The translations under genes were made by a program, and so were the position numbers. Below the pieces are notes generated by a model. It was given only the letters and a program-made list of their open reading frames with translations. It was not told where the DNA came from and searched no databases. 64,000 bases of DNA from Methylobacterium sp. (GTDB lineage: Bacteria > Pseudomonadota > Alphaproteobacteria > Rhizobiales > Beijerinckiaceae). Positions within the stretch are counted from its first letter, which is position 1. Each line of letters opens with the position of its first letter. This document shows positions 44,127 through 53,231 of the stretch, in pieces. The DNA lies in contig JADCBP010000005.1 in the NCBI GenBank assembly GCA_020253445.1, positions 496,001-560,000 on the forward strand, given 5' to 3'.

Positions 44127-45227
44127 TCATCGGCCCGTCTTCACGCGCGTCCAGAGGCGGTTCACCACCCGCTGGGTTTTCTCGTCAAACGGCGTGATGG
44201 TGTAGAGCCGCGCCAGCGTCTCCGCACTCGGGTAGATGCCGGGGTCCTTGAGGATCTCCGGCGGGATATGCTTCTGCGCCGAGAGGTTCGGCGAGGCATA
44301 TTGGATGAAGACCGAGTTGCTGGCCGAGACTTCCGGGCGGTTCAGGTAGTCGATCAGCTTGTAGGCTGCTTCCTTGTTCGCGGCATCCGCCGGGATCACG
44401 AAGCTGTCGAACCACATCAGCGCGCCCTCTCTCGGAATGGAATAGCCGATCTCGACGCCATTCCTGGCTTCCGCCGCGCGCTTCTTTGCCTGAAGCACGT
44501 CACCCGAATAGCCCACCGCGAGGCAGATATCGCCATTGGCGAGCGCGGTGATGTATTCGGAGGAATGGAATTTCTGGATATGCGGCTTGATCTTCGCCAG
44601 AAGGTCCGCGGCCTTGCGCAGGTCACCTTCGGCCTTTGAATCCGGGTCGAGGCCGAGATAACGGAGCGCCGCCGGGAACATTTCCTCCGTCGCATCGAGC
44701 ACGTGCACGCCGCAGGAAGCGAGTTTCGAGACCTTGGCGGGATCGAACAGGATCGACCAGCTATCGACCTGCGCTTGCGGGCCGAGCTTCTCGCGCACCT
44801 TCTTCAGATTGTAACCGAGGCCCGTGGTGCCCCACATGTAATTGACCGCGAACCTGTTGCCGGGATCATATCTGGCGAGGCGGCCCACGATATCCGGCCA
44901 GAGATGCGAGAGGTTCGGGAGCCTCGATTTGTCGAGTTCGGTGTAGAGCTTCAGCGGGATGTGCCGCGGCAGGAACGAGGCGGTGACCACCACGAGGTCA
45001 TAACCGCTCTTGCCGGTGACAAGCTTCGTCTCCACCGTCTCCATCTGGTCGAAGGTATCGTAGATCACCTTGATGCCGGTTTCGCGCGTGAAGGCGTCGA
45101 GAACGGCGGGGTTGATGTAATCCGACCAGTTATAGACGCGCACCTCGCCCTGCGCCTTCGCGGCCAGGGCTGACAGCATGAAGGCCAGACCGGCCACCAG
45201 CCCGCGTCCAATCGAGAACCCGTTCAT
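44127..45227 (-). CDS. potF: Polyamine-binding periplasmic protein (PotF/PotD)
   Basis: 366 residues with a signal peptide (GLVAGLAFMLSALAAKAQG). The PotF-like start of the mature protein is VRVYNWSDYINPAVLDAFTRETGIKVIYDTFD, followed by YDLVVVTASFLPRHI, YMWGTTGLGYN and PREGALMWFDSFVIPADA. It captures putrescine or spermidine in the periplasm and is the first gene of potFGHI. GGAGGT lies upstream of the ATG. Confidence 0.94.
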   Translation of the reverse strand: MNGFSIGRGLVAGLAFMLSALAAKAQGEVRVYNWSDYINPAVLDAFTRETGIKVIYDTFDQMETVETKLVTGKSGYDLVVVTASFLPRHIPLKLYTELDKSRLPNLSHLWPDIVGRLARYDPGNRFAVNYMWGTTGLGYNLKKVREKLGPQAQVDSWSILFDPAKVSKLASCGVHVLDATEEMFPAALRYLGLDPDSKAEGDLRKAADLLAKIKPHIQKFHSSEYITALANGDICLAVGYSGDVLQAKKRAAEARNGVEIGYSIPREGALMWFDSFVIPADAANKEAAYKLIDYLNRPEVSASNSVFIQYASPNLSAQKHIPPEILKDPGIYPSAETLARLYTITPFDEKTQRVVNRLWTRVKTGR

Positions 45228-45365
45228 CGCGCCGCACCTCCGAGGGAAAGACGTGGCGAGAGCGCCACCGTCCGGGAAGAATAGCGCCTCGCGCCCGGCT
45301 GAAAAGGGCGTTCGGGTTATGCCAGAGGGAAAAATGCCGGGATCGCGATGCGAGACGCGCCGGAA

Positions 45366-45394
45366 TTGACGGATCGGTTGCGCGCCACTATCTC
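45366..45394 (+). promoter_or_regulatory. Candidate promoter before the second TPP riboswitch
   Basis: TTGACG (45366-45371), a 17-bp spacer and TATCTC (45389-45394). It is placed so that transcription would begin just before the aptamer. Confidence 0.45.
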
Positions 45395-45404
45395 TTTTCG
45401 GAGC

Positions 45405-45525
45405 CTAGGGGAGCCCTGGCCAGCCGCATCACGCGGCCTTCGGGGCTGAGAAGACCGCGAGATCCGGAAAACCGGAGGCGCGGCGACCCTTCGAACCTGA
45501 TCCGGATCATGCCGGCGAAGGGATG
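45405..45525 (+). ncRNA. TPP riboswitch upstream of an ABC binding protein
   Basis: Aptamer pieces in order: GGGGAGCCCTGG, a variable P3 arm (CCGCATCACGCGG), GGGGCTGAGA, GACCCTTCGAACCTGATC and the THI box CCGGATCATGCCGGCGAAGGGA. The THI box differs from the thiMED copy by a single base. The RNA leads to a 1026-bp gene for a periplasmic binding protein, with no thiamine-synthesis gene beside it. Confidence 0.94.
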
Positions 45526-45570
45526 GCGCGCATGGCCCGTCAGGTCGTCGCACTCTCAAGCCCTCAATCC

Positions 45571-45595
45571 GGATCTCTGACCCGAACGGAGATCC
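45571..45595 (+). promoter_or_regulatory. Shine-Dalgarno-hiding hairpin of the second TPP riboswitch
   Basis: GGATCTC (45571-45577) pairs with GAGATCC (45589-45595). The right arm contains the GGAG ribosome site (45588-45591) of the gene starting at 45599. It is a simple expression platform for translational control. Confidence 0.6.
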
Positions 45596-45598
45596 GCC

Positions 45599-46624
45599 AT
45601 GATGTTTCTGAACAATCTCACGCGCCGTGCTTTCCCGCCGCTGATCGCGGTCCTGCTGGCCCTGCCGGCCTTCGCGCAAGCGCCGAAGACGCAGTTGCAG
45701 GTCTATACGACCCTGCTTCCGGAGAGCCTCGCCGAGTTCAAGAGCGCATTCGAGGCCGAGAACCCGAATATCGAGATCGTCTGGCGCCGCGAATCCACGG
45801 GCACGCTGACCGCGCGCATCATCGCGGAAGCCGAGCAGGCGCGCGGCGATGTCATCTGGGGTCTCGCCGTCACCTCGATGCTCGATTTCAAGCGGCGCGG
45901 CATTCTTGAGCCCTATGCGCCGAAGAACCTCGCGGCCTTGCGGCCGAATTTCCGCGACAGCGAGGCCGTGCCGCACTGGATCGGCATGGAAGCCTGGGTG
46001 GCGGCGATCTGCTTCAACACCATCGAGGCCGAGAAGCAGAACCTTCCGCGTCCGCAGAGCTGGTTCGACCTGCTGAACCCTGTTTACAAGGGCAAGATCG
46101 TCTTCTCCGATCCTGCGGCCTCGGGCACGGGCTATTTCCATGTCTCGGCCTTCCTGCAGCTCTTCGGCGAGGCGAAGGGGTGGGAATTCATGGAGGGGCT
46201 GCACAGGAACATCGCGGTCTACGAGCCCTCGGGCACGCGGCCCTGCCGCCATGCCGCGACGGGCGAATACCCGATCGGCATCTCCTATGAGCTCGCGGGC
46301 ATGATGGAGAAGGACAAGGGCGCCCCCATCGACATCCTGGTGATGAAGGAGGGCGGCGGCTGGGACATGGATACCGCCGCGATCCTCAAGGGCACGAAGA
46401 ACCTCGAAGCCGCCAAGGCGCTGATGGATTTTGCCGCGAGCCGGAAGGCCAACGAACTCTACGCCAGGTGGGTGCCGCTCACCGCCATCGAGGGCGTCGC
46501 CCCGCCGCCCAGGAACTATCCGGCGGGGGTCGCGGCTTCGATGATCCGAAACGATTTCGCCTGGGCGATGGAGAACCGCGATCGCATTCTTGGCGAGTGG
46601 CAGAAGCGCTTCGCAAAGCGCTGA
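45599..46624 (+). CDS. ABC-type periplasmic binding protein under TPP riboswitch (orphan)
   Basis: 341 residues with a signal peptide ending near AFAQ. The mature start TQLQVYTTLLPESLAEFKSAFEAENPNIEIVWRRESTGTL is typical of the iron/2-aminoethylphosphonate/thiamine-type binding proteins (SBP_bac_6/8 families). Later segments are WIGMEAWVAAICFNT, DPAASGTGYFHVSAFLQL and GTRPCRHAATGEYPIGISYEL. It is related to the partial protein at 63776. The TPP riboswitch suggests thiamine or a precursor as ligand (ThiB-like role), against family names that would say aminoethylphosphonate. No permease or ATPase follows; pcs converges 3 bp away. Confidence 0.8.
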   Translation: MMFLNNLTRRAFPPLIAVLLALPAFAQAPKTQLQVYTTLLPESLAEFKSAFEAENPNIEIVWRRESTGTLTARIIAEAEQARGDVIWGLAVTSMLDFKRRGILEPYAPKNLAALRPNFRDSEAVPHWIGMEAWVAAICFNTIEAEKQNLPRPQSWFDLLNPVYKGKIVFSDPAASGTGYFHVSAFLQLFGEAKGWEFMEGLHRNIAVYEPSGTRPCRHAATGEYPIGISYELAGMMEKDKGAPIDILVMKEGGGWDMDTAAILKGTKNLEAAKALMDFAASRKANELYARWVPLTAIEGVAPPPRNYPAGVAASMIRNDFAWAMENRDRILGEWQKRFAKR

Positions 46625-46627
46625 GGC

Positions 46628-47395
46628 TCATTCCTTCTCGGGCAGATCACGCAGGAAACCGAGCCCCAGGAAATAGATGCCGCCGGCTAGCAACACCGCT
46701 TTGGTGGCGAGGCCGGGGGCAAGCCGATCCACGATGATCGACCACACCGCCGCCACGCTCCATGTCGCGAGCGCGGCCATGGTCATGGGGCGCCAGCGCT
46801 TCACGCGCACGGGGTGCACGAACACCACGGGCAGGAACATCATCGCCGTGAGAATGATCACGATGACCAGCGCCAGCCAGGCCGGCGGCAGAAACACCAC
46901 GATATAGAAAACCACCACGTTCCACACGGCCGGAAAGCCGAGAAACCACCAATCATGCGTCTTCATCTTGGTGTCGGCGAAATAGAGCGCCGAGCCGATG
47001 GTGATGATCAGGCCCATCGCGAGGCCATAGGGCTGCGGCATGATTTCCGGGCGCAGCAGGATCGCCGCCGGCACGAAGACGTAAGTGATGAAATCCACCA
47101 CGAGATCGAGCACCGCGCCATCATAGCGCGAGGCGGTCTCGATCACGTTCAGTCGCCGCGCCATCGGGCCATCTGCGGCATCGACGATCAGCGCCACGGC
47201 CAGCCAGCCGAAACATGCCACGATATGCCCGGAAATCGCGGCCTCCAGCGCGAGAAAACCAAGCGCCGCTCCGAGTGCCGTGAAAACGTGCACGCCATAG
47301 GCCATGACATGGACCGGACCTTTCTTCCCGGCCTTGTCCCGCTCTCTTGTCGCCACGCCCCCAACTCCGTCACTGAAAATCTCGTATAATCGCAT
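46628..47395 (-). CDS. pcs: Phosphatidylcholine synthase
   Basis: 255 residues, strongly hydrophobic, about eight helices. It has a modified CDP-alcohol phosphotransferase motif DG-x2-AR-x12-G-x3-D-x3-D (DGPMARRLNVIETASRYDGA then LDLVVD) and the family start KKGPVHVMAYGVHVFTALGA. Pcs condenses choline with CDP-diacylglycerol to phosphatidylcholine in one step, a pathway typical of Rhizobiales and other host-associated or environmental Alphaproteobacteria. ATG 47395 is chosen over 47533. It is a single gene. Confidence 0.93.
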   Translation of the reverse strand: MRLYEIFSDGVGGVATRERDKAGKKGPVHVMAYGVHVFTALGAALGFLALEAAISGHIVACFGWLAVALIVDAADGPMARRLNVIETASRYDGAVLDLVVDFITYVFVPAAILLRPEIMPQPYGLAMGLIITIGSALYFADTKMKTHDWWFLGFPAVWNVVVFYIVVFLPPAWLALVIVIILTAMMFLPVVFVHPVRVKRWRPMTMAALATWSVAAVWSIIVDRLAPGLATKAVLLAGGIYFLGLGFLRDLPEKE

Positions 47396-47430
47396 AACAC
47401 CCTTGTCACCACCCGCCAATCCTGGGGGCT

Positions 47431-48156
47431 TCAGGTTCCGAACCCGCCCCCCGGCGAAAAATGCGAGACGATCTGATGGCGCGCGGCCGGATAATGCAGC
47501 GTCACGGCGGTGACGATCACGCCGCCTTGCCATGTGCGCCGGTCAATCACGAGGCAGGCCGCCCCCTTGGGCATGGCGAGCTGCCGCGCCAGCGAGGGTG
47601 AGGCGATATCCGCCCGGATGATGTGCTCGGCATCGGTCCAGGGCACTTCGTTGAGGAGCCAGGTGCCGGGCGGGGTCTCGGAGAAATCGGCGCTTGCCGC
47701 ATCCGGCACGATCGCGAGGTTCATCAGCCGGTATTCGACCGCGTAAGGAAGGTCATCGGCGTAATGCACGAGCTGGAGCGCGAGGATTTCCGTCACTGGT
47801 TCGCCCAGCCGTGCGAGGTCGGCGGCATCGGGTGCGCGCCTTGCCCGGGAGAGTATCTCGCAGCGATAGGCGCGACCGGAGGCAGCGATCTCCGCCTTGA
47901 GATCGTGGATCTTCAGCACGGTCTGCGCCGTGCGCGGCATTGCCACCTGCGAACCCGCGCGCCGGCGGCGCTGGATCAGCCCCTCGCTCGCCAGCGCCGA
48001 GAGCGCCTTGCTCACGGTCATGCGCGAGCAACCATAGAGTTCCTTGAGTTCATGCTCGGAGGGGATGGCATCGCCCGGCCGCAATTCGCCCGAAGCGATG
48101 CGATTCTGGATATCGCGCCGGATCTCCAGGTAGCGGGGGAGGGCGATGTCGTCCAA
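47431..48156 (-). CDS. hutC: Histidine-utilisation repressor HutC (GntR family)
   Basis: 241 residues. The N-terminal GntR winged helix (RYLEIRRDIQNRIASGELRPG; IPSEHELKELYGCSRMTVSKALSALASEGLI) precedes a C-terminal UTRA ligand domain (ILALQLVHYADDLPYAVEYRLMNL; ASPSLARQLAMPKGAACLVIDRRTW). HutC represses hut genes until urocanate binds. It lies 22 bp after hutF and is probably in its operon. A GntR-like operator sits in the hutF-hutI gap. Confidence 0.95.
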   Translation of the reverse strand: MDDIALPRYLEIRRDIQNRIASGELRPGDAIPSEHELKELYGCSRMTVSKALSALASEGLIQRRRRAGSQVAMPRTAQTVLKIHDLKAEIAASGRAYRCEILSRARRAPDAADLARLGEPVTEILALQLVHYADDLPYAVEYRLMNLAIVPDAASADFSETPPGTWLLNEVPWTDAEHIIRADIASPSLARQLAMPKGAACLVIDRRTWQGGVIVTAVTLHYPAARHQIVSHFSPGGGFGT

Positions 48157-48178
48157 TGGTCCGCTCCGATGATGCGCG

Positions 48179-49531
48179 TCAGATCATGCCGGCCAGACGG
48201 TGGATGACCTTCCGGTAGGCCTCCGCGACAGCCTCATGCCTGTGATGACGACCCCTGTCCACGACCGGTTTTCCAGCCGCATAAACGCGGTCGATCAGCG
48301 CATGGCCGCCCGCGAAAATGTAGGAATCGAGCGCGAAATCGCCATCGCGGCCCGCGAGATCGGGGGCCTCCGGGTCGAGCGTCACGAAGTCGGCCCGCGC
48401 TCCGGGCGTGATCCCCATCGGCCGCCCGAGCGCCTGCGCGCCGCCTGCGAGCGCGCGATCATGCAGGAGGCGGCCGGTGGAAAGCCCCGGCAGGCTCATC
48501 GCATTGCGCACCCGGCGTGCAAGACGCTGGCTGTATTCCAGCATGCGCAACTCGCCGGCCGCGCTGATCTCGACATTCGAATCCGTGCCGACGCCGAAAC
48601 GCCCGCCGCTCGCGAGGAAATCCATGCCGGGAAAGGTTCCATCACCGAGATTGGCCTCGGTGATGGGGCAGAGACCCGCCACCGCGCCGGAGCGGGCGAG
48701 GGCCTGCATTTCGCCCTCGGTGAGATGCGTCGCATGGATCAGGCACCAGCGCTCATCCACGGGCTGGTTGGCGAGAAGCCATTCCACCGGGCGTTTCCCG
48801 CTCCAGGCGAGGCAATCCTGCACTTCCTTCATCTGCTCGGCGACATGGATATGCGCCGGCCCCGTTGGAAAGGCAGCGACCAGGGCGTCCAGCTCATCCG
48901 GCATCGCGGCGCGCAGGGAATGGGGTGCGAAGCCGAGCACCGCCTGCGGCAGGCCGGAAATCGCCCGCCCGCTCGCCTCCATGAGGCGCGCGAAACCCCT
49001 GAGGTCCGAGATGAAGCGCCGCTGGCCGGAATTCGGAGCCTGCCCGCCGAATCCGCCATGGGCATAGAAGACCGGCAGAAGCGTGAGCGCGATGCCCGTT
49101 TCAGACGCCGCTGCGGCGATCCGCTCGGCATTTTCCGCAGGGTTGGCATAGGGCGTCCCATCCGGCTGGTGATGCAGGTAGTGGAACTCGCCCACCGCCG
49201 TGAACCCGCGCTCCAGCATCTCCATGAAAGCGAAGGCGGCGATGGTCTCGACATCCTCGGCCGTGATTGCGCCGAGGAAGCGATACATCACCTCGCGCCA
49301 GGTCCAGAAGCTGTCATCCGATTGGCCGCGCCGCTCCGCGAGCCCCGCCATGCCGCGCTGGAAGCTGTGCGAATGCAGGCTTGCAAGGCCGGGCAGGGCG
49401 ATCCGCCCATCGGTTGCAGCGGCCTCCAGTCCGGTCTCGACCCGCGTGATGAGGCCCGCCTCGTGATGAACAGCCACCCCGTTCGCCCAACCCGTCGGCA
49501 GCAGCGCCTGGCCGAAATGGAGCACCGGCAT
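48179..49531 (-). CDS. hutF: Formimidoylglutamate deiminase
   Basis: 450 residues of the amidohydrolase superfamily. The first metal ligands are in ALPGLASLHSHSFQRGMAGLAERRG, with HIHVAEQMKEVQDC, CLIHATHLTEGEM and FGVGTDSNVEISAAGELRMLEYSQRL. It deaminates N-formimino-glutamate to N-formyl-glutamate, the branch completed by HutG. ATG 49531 (MPVLHFGQALLPTGW) has GGAG 9 nt upstream; the track's 49597 start crosses the operator. It is divergent from hutIHGUD. Confidence 0.95.
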   Translation of the reverse strand: MPVLHFGQALLPTGWANGVAVHHEAGLITRVETGLEAAATDGRIALPGLASLHSHSFQRGMAGLAERRGQSDDSFWTWREVMYRFLGAITAEDVETIAAFAFMEMLERGFTAVGEFHYLHHQPDGTPYANPAENAERIAAAASETGIALTLLPVFYAHGGFGGQAPNSGQRRFISDLRGFARLMEASGRAISGLPQAVLGFAPHSLRAAMPDELDALVAAFPTGPAHIHVAEQMKEVQDCLAWSGKRPVEWLLANQPVDERWCLIHATHLTEGEMQALARSGAVAGLCPITEANLGDGTFPGMDFLASGGRFGVGTDSNVEISAAGELRMLEYSQRLARRVRNAMSLPGLSTGRLLHDRALAGGAQALGRPMGITPGARADFVTLDPEAPDLAGRDGDFALDSYIFAGGHALIDRVYAAGKPVVDRGRHHRHEAVAEAYRKVIHRLAGMI

Positions 49532-49586
49532 TCGTTCAATCTCCGCCTCGCAAAATCCGCTGGACTCTAGCGCGAGCGCCTCATTA

Positions 49587-49596
49587 TGTATAGACA
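49587..49596. promoter_or_regulatory. Candidate HutC operator in the hutF-hutI gap
   Basis: TGTATAGACA, close to the palindromic TGTATATACA/TGTCTAGACA form used by HutC-subfamily GntR repressors. It lies 16 bp before the hutI start. A perfect TGTCTAGACA lies upstream of the ABC operon at 58747. Confidence 0.55.
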
Positions 49597-49611
49597 AAAG
49601 AGGGGGATTTC

Positions 49612-50814
49612 GTGACAGCGGATCCTGTGTTTCGCAACGCCCGCCTGGTGACCATGGCTGGGGAGGGCATGGGGATCATCGAACGCGGCGCGGTTGTCGT
49701 GGCCGGCGGGCGGATCGTCTTCGCCGGGGCGGAAAACGACCTGCCGACCGGCCTTGCGGCAAATGAAATCATTGACTGCGAAGGCCGCATTGTCACGCCC
49801 GGCCTCATCGATTGCCACACGCATCTCGTCTTCGGGGGAAATCGCGCCCGCGAATTCGAGATGCGGCTCGATGGTGCGGGCTACGAGGAAATCGCCCGCG
49901 CGGGGGGCGGCATTCTCTCCACGGTGCGCGCCACGCGCGCCGCGAGCGAGGATGAGCTCGTCGCCTCTGCGCTTCCCCGCCTCGATGCCCTCATGAGCGA
50001 GGGTGTGACCACGGTCGAGATCAAGTCGGGCTATGGGCTGACGGTCGCGGATGAAGCGAAAACCCTGCGCGCGGCGCGCCGCCTCGGCACGCTGCGGTCT
50101 GTTTCGGTGTTGACGACGGCGCTTGGCGCGCATGCCGTCCCGCCGGAATTCGCGGGCCGCTCCGGCGATTACATCGATCACGTCATCGCCGAGCAATTGC
50201 CGGCGCTCGTCGCGGAAAACCTCGCGGATGCGGTCGATGCCTTCTCCGAGGGCATCGCCTTCTCGCCCGAGGAGGTGGATCGCCTCTTCACCGCCGCGCG
50301 CCGCATGGGCCTGCCAGTGAAGCTCCATGCCGATCAGCTCTCGAACCTGCATGGGGCGGCACTCGCGGCAAGGCACGGCGCGCTTTCGGCGGATCACCTC
50401 GAATACACCGATGCCGAGGGTGCGGCCGCGATGGCCAGGGCCGGAACGGTCGCCGTGCTGCTGCCCGGGGCGTTCTATTTCCTGCGCGAGAAGCAATTGC
50501 CGCCCATCTCCGCCTTCCGTGCGGCGGGGACGCGCATGGCGCTCGCGACCGATTGCAATCCCGGTTCCTCGCCGCTCACCTCGCCGCTGCTGACCATGAA
50601 CATGGCGGCGACGCTCTTCCGCATGACCGTCAGGGAGTGCCTCGCCGGCTTCACGCGCGAGGCTGCGCGCGCTTTGGGGAAACTCGGGGAGGTCGGCACG
50701 CTGGAGGCCGGCAAATGGGCCGATCTTGCGATCTGGTCGGTCGAGAGCCCGGCGGAACTGGTCTATCGCATGGGGTTCAACCCGCTCCATCAACGCATCC
50801 GGAGGGGCCAATGA
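49612..50814 (+). CDS. hutI: Imidazolonepropionase
   Basis: 400 residues of the amidohydrolase superfamily. It has the HxH metal motif [75 protein letters not shown] and [16 protein letters not shown]. It opens the imidazolone ring to formimino-glutamate. The start is GTG 49612 with AGAGGGGG 6 nt upstream. It is the first gene of hutI-H-G-U-D, each junction overlapping or within 4 bp. Confidence 0.96.
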   Translation: MTADPVFRNARLVTMAGEGMGIIERGAVVVAGGRIVFAGAENDLPTGLAANEIIDCEGRIVTPGLIDCHTHLVFGGNRAREFEMRLDGAGYEEIARAGGGILSTVRATRAASEDELVASALPRLDALMSEGVTTVEIKSGYGLTVADEAKTLRAARRLGTLRSVSVLTTALGAHAVPPEFAGRSGDYIDHVIAEQLPALVAENLADAVDAFSEGIAFSPEEVDRLFTAARRMGLPVKLHADQLSNLHGAALAARHGALSADHLEYTDAEGAAAMARAGTVAVLLPGAFYFLREKQLPPISAFRAAGTRMALATDCNPGSSPLTSPLLTMNMAATLFRMTVRECLAGFTREAARALGKLGEVGTLEAGKWADLAIWSVESPAELVYRMGFNPLHQRIRRGQ

Positions 50815-52391
50815 GCGTCATGCTCACGCCTGGAAAAGCAGGATATCCGGCGTTTCGAGCCATTCTGGATGGTGCGGCGGCGCGACTTGATCCTGCAGCC
50901 TTGCCGCGCATCGAAGCCGCCGCGGCGATTGTCGCGAAGGCCGCAGCGAGTGATGCGGCGGTCTACGGCATCAATACCGGCTTCGGCAAACTCGCCTCGA
51001 AGCGCATTCCTGCGCAGGATACGGCAACGCTGCAACGCAATCTCATCCTGTCGCATTGCTGCGGCATGGGAGAGCCCACGCCAGCGCCGGTCGTGCGCCT
51101 CATGATGGCGCTGAAACTCCTCAGCCTCGGGCGTGGTGCCTCGGGTGTCCGTCCCCTGGTCATCCGCCAGATCGAGGCGTTTCTGGAGGCTGGAATCGTG
51201 CCGCTGGTGCCCGCTCAGGGCTCCGTGGGTGCCTCGGGCGATCTCGCTCCGCTGGCGCATTTCACCGCCGCCATGATGGGCGAGGGCGAGGCCTTTCTGG
51301 GCGACAAGCGGATGCCCGCCGCCGAAGCCCTGGCGAAGACGGGCCTCACTCCGCTGGTTCTCGGCCCGAAGGAAGGGCTCGCGCTGATCAACGGCACACA
51401 GTTTTCCACCGCCCATGCCATCGCCGCGGCCCTGCAAGCGGAACGGCTTGCCCTTTCGGCGCTGGTCACCGGCGCGCTCTCGACCGATGCCGCCATGGCT
51501 TCCACCACGCCGTTCCGGCCGGAGATTCATGCCCTGCGCGGCCTTCCGGGCCAGATCGAAGCGGCGGAAACGCTGATGCTGCTGCTGGAGGGCAGCGAAA
51601 TCCGCGAGGCGCATCTTGAAGGCGACGAGCGCGTGCAGGACCCCTATTGCCTGCGCTGCCAGCCGCAGGTGACGGGCGCTGCGCTGGGCCTCATCCGCGA
51701 GGCCATGCGCACGCTGGTTGTCGAAGCCAATGCGGCGACCGACAACCCCCTCGTGCTGGTGGAAACGGGAGAGATCGTTTCCGGCGGCAATTTTCATGCC
51801 GAGCCCGTGGCCTTCGCCGCCGATCAGATCGCGCTGGCGATTTCCGAAATCGGTGCGATCTCCGAGCGCCGCATCGCGACCCTCGTGGACCCGGCGCTGA
51901 ATTTCGGCCTGCCGCCGTTCCTCACGCCGGCACCGGGACTGAACTCCGGCTTCATGATTGCGGAGGTCACGGCGGCGGCGATCTTCGCCGAGAACAAGCA
52001 GCGCGCAACGCCGGCTTCGATCGATTCCACGCCCACCTCCGCCAATCAGGAGGACCATGTCTCCATGGCCGCGCATGGGGCGCGTCGGCTCCATGAGATG
52101 AACGCCAATCTCGCGCGGATTCTGGGCATCGAAATGCTCGTTGCCGTGCAGGGCATCGACCTGAGGAAACGGGGCGCGGGGCTGGAGGGCCTGAAGGGCG
52201 GTGCTGCCTCCGCGCATGTGTTGCGCACGGGTCCGCGACTGGAGCGCGTGGTCGAGGAGCTCCGTGCCCATGTGCCCGCGCTGGCCGAGGACCGCTTCAT
52301 GGCCGATGACCTTGCTCTCTCCGCCCATCTGATCGCCTGTGGCGCGACACTTCATGCCGCCGGGCTTGCGACGATCGAGAGCGAAGGCTGA
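50811..52391 (+). CDS. hutH: Histidine ammonia-lyase
   Basis: 526 residues. The MIO prosthetic group forms from the Ala-Ser-Gly of [14 protein letters not shown] near residue 145. Other family segments are [44 protein letters not shown] and [25 protein letters not shown]. It removes ammonia from histidine to give urocanate, the inducer that releases HutC. It starts at ATG 50811 in an ATGA overlap with hutI; the longer ORF-track start lies in hutI. Confidence 0.97.
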   Translation: MSVMLTPGKAGYPAFRAILDGAAARLDPAALPRIEAAAAIVAKAAASDAAVYGINTGFGKLASKRIPAQDTATLQRNLILSHCCGMGEPTPAPVVRLMMALKLLSLGRGASGVRPLVIRQIEAFLEAGIVPLVPAQGSVGASGDLAPLAHFTAAMMGEGEAFLGDKRMPAAEALAKTGLTPLVLGPKEGLALINGTQFSTAHAIAAALQAERLALSALVTGALSTDAAMASTTPFRPEIHALRGLPGQIEAAETLMLLLEGSEIREAHLEGDERVQDPYCLRCQPQVTGAALGLIREAMRTLVVEANAATDNPLVLVETGEIVSGGNFHAEPVAFAADQIALAISEIGAISERRIATLVDPALNFGLPPFLTPAPGLNSGFMIAEVTAAAIFAENKQRATPASIDSTPTSANQEDHVSMAAHGARRLHEMNANLARILGIEMLVAVQGIDLRKRGAGLEGLKGGAASAHVLRTGPRLERVVEELRAHVPALAEDRFMADDLALSAHLIACGATLHAAGLATIESEG

Positions 52392-52394
52392 GCC

Positions 52395-53231
52395 ATGTTC
52401 ACGCTGCCGGATCACTGGCTGACGGTGCGACAGGGAAACGCGCCGCTTGTCATCAGCCTGCCGCATACCGGCCGCGACCTGCCGCCGGAACTCGCGGCCC
52501 GCGTCGTCTCGCCCTGGCTCGCGCGGAAGGATTGCGACTGGTGGATCGATGATCTCTACGCCTTCGCGGCCGGGCTCGATGCCACGATCATTCATACTTC
52601 CCTTTCACGCACGCTGATCGACGTGAACCGCGACCCCTCCGGCGTCTCCCTCTATCCCGGACAGGCGACAACCGAGCTCTGCCCGTCGACCACCTTCGAT
52701 GGCGAGCCGCTCTACAAACCGGGCCAGGCGCCGGATGCGGCGGAAATCGAAACGCGCCGCAAGCTCGCCTTCGATCCCTATCACGCGGCGCTTGCGGGCG
52801 AGCTTCAGCGCCTGCGCGCGCAGCACGCCAGCGTCGTGCTCTATGATTGCCACTCGATCCGCTCGGTGATCCCCCGGCTGTTCGAAGGGGAATTGCCACA
52901 GTTCAACATCGGCACGCATTCGGGTGCCGCCTGCGATCCGCGCCTTGCGGGCGAGATCGAACGACTCTGCGATCAGAGCGGCAGGAGCCGCGTCACCAAC
53001 GGACGGTTCAAGGGTGGCTATATCACGCGCAATTATGGCAAGCCCGAAGCCGGTATCCATGCCGTGCAGATGGAACTCGCCTGCCGTGGCTACATGCGCG
53101 AACCGATGCCCGAGGTGAGCGAGGCCAACTGGCCCGGCGCCTATGATCCCGCTTATGCCGCGCCGATCCGCGCGACGCTTTCCTCGATCCTCCAAGCCTG
53201 CCTTGCCTTCGCGAAAGGGGCCTCGACATGA
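52395..53231 (+). CDS. hutG: N-formylglutamate deformylase (HutG)
   Basis: 278 residues. It has the N-formylglutamate amidohydrolase pattern [82 protein letters not shown] and [15 protein letters not shown]. It releases formate and glutamate from the HutF product, completing the five-step pathway. It lies 3 bp after hutH and overlaps hutU by ATGA. Confidence 0.95.
   Translation: MFTLPDHWLTVRQGNAPLVISLPHTGRDLPPELAARVVSPWLARKDCDWWIDDLYAFAAGLDATIIHTSLSRTLIDVNRDPSGVSLYPGQATTELCPSTTFDGEPLYKPGQAPDAAEIETRRKLAFDPYHAALAGELQRLRAQHASVVLYDCHSIRSVIPRLFEGELPQFNIGTHSGAACDPRLAGEIERLCDQSGRSRVTNGRFKGGYITRNYGKPEAGIHAVQMELACRGYMREPMPEVSEANWPGAYDPAYAAPIRATLSSILQACLAFAKGAST

Noticed and set aside
45523-45909. 128-codon ORF starting just after the THI box
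   Set aside because: It overlaps the binding-protein gene in another frame, with arginine/alanine-rich shadow composition. The real start is ATG 45599.
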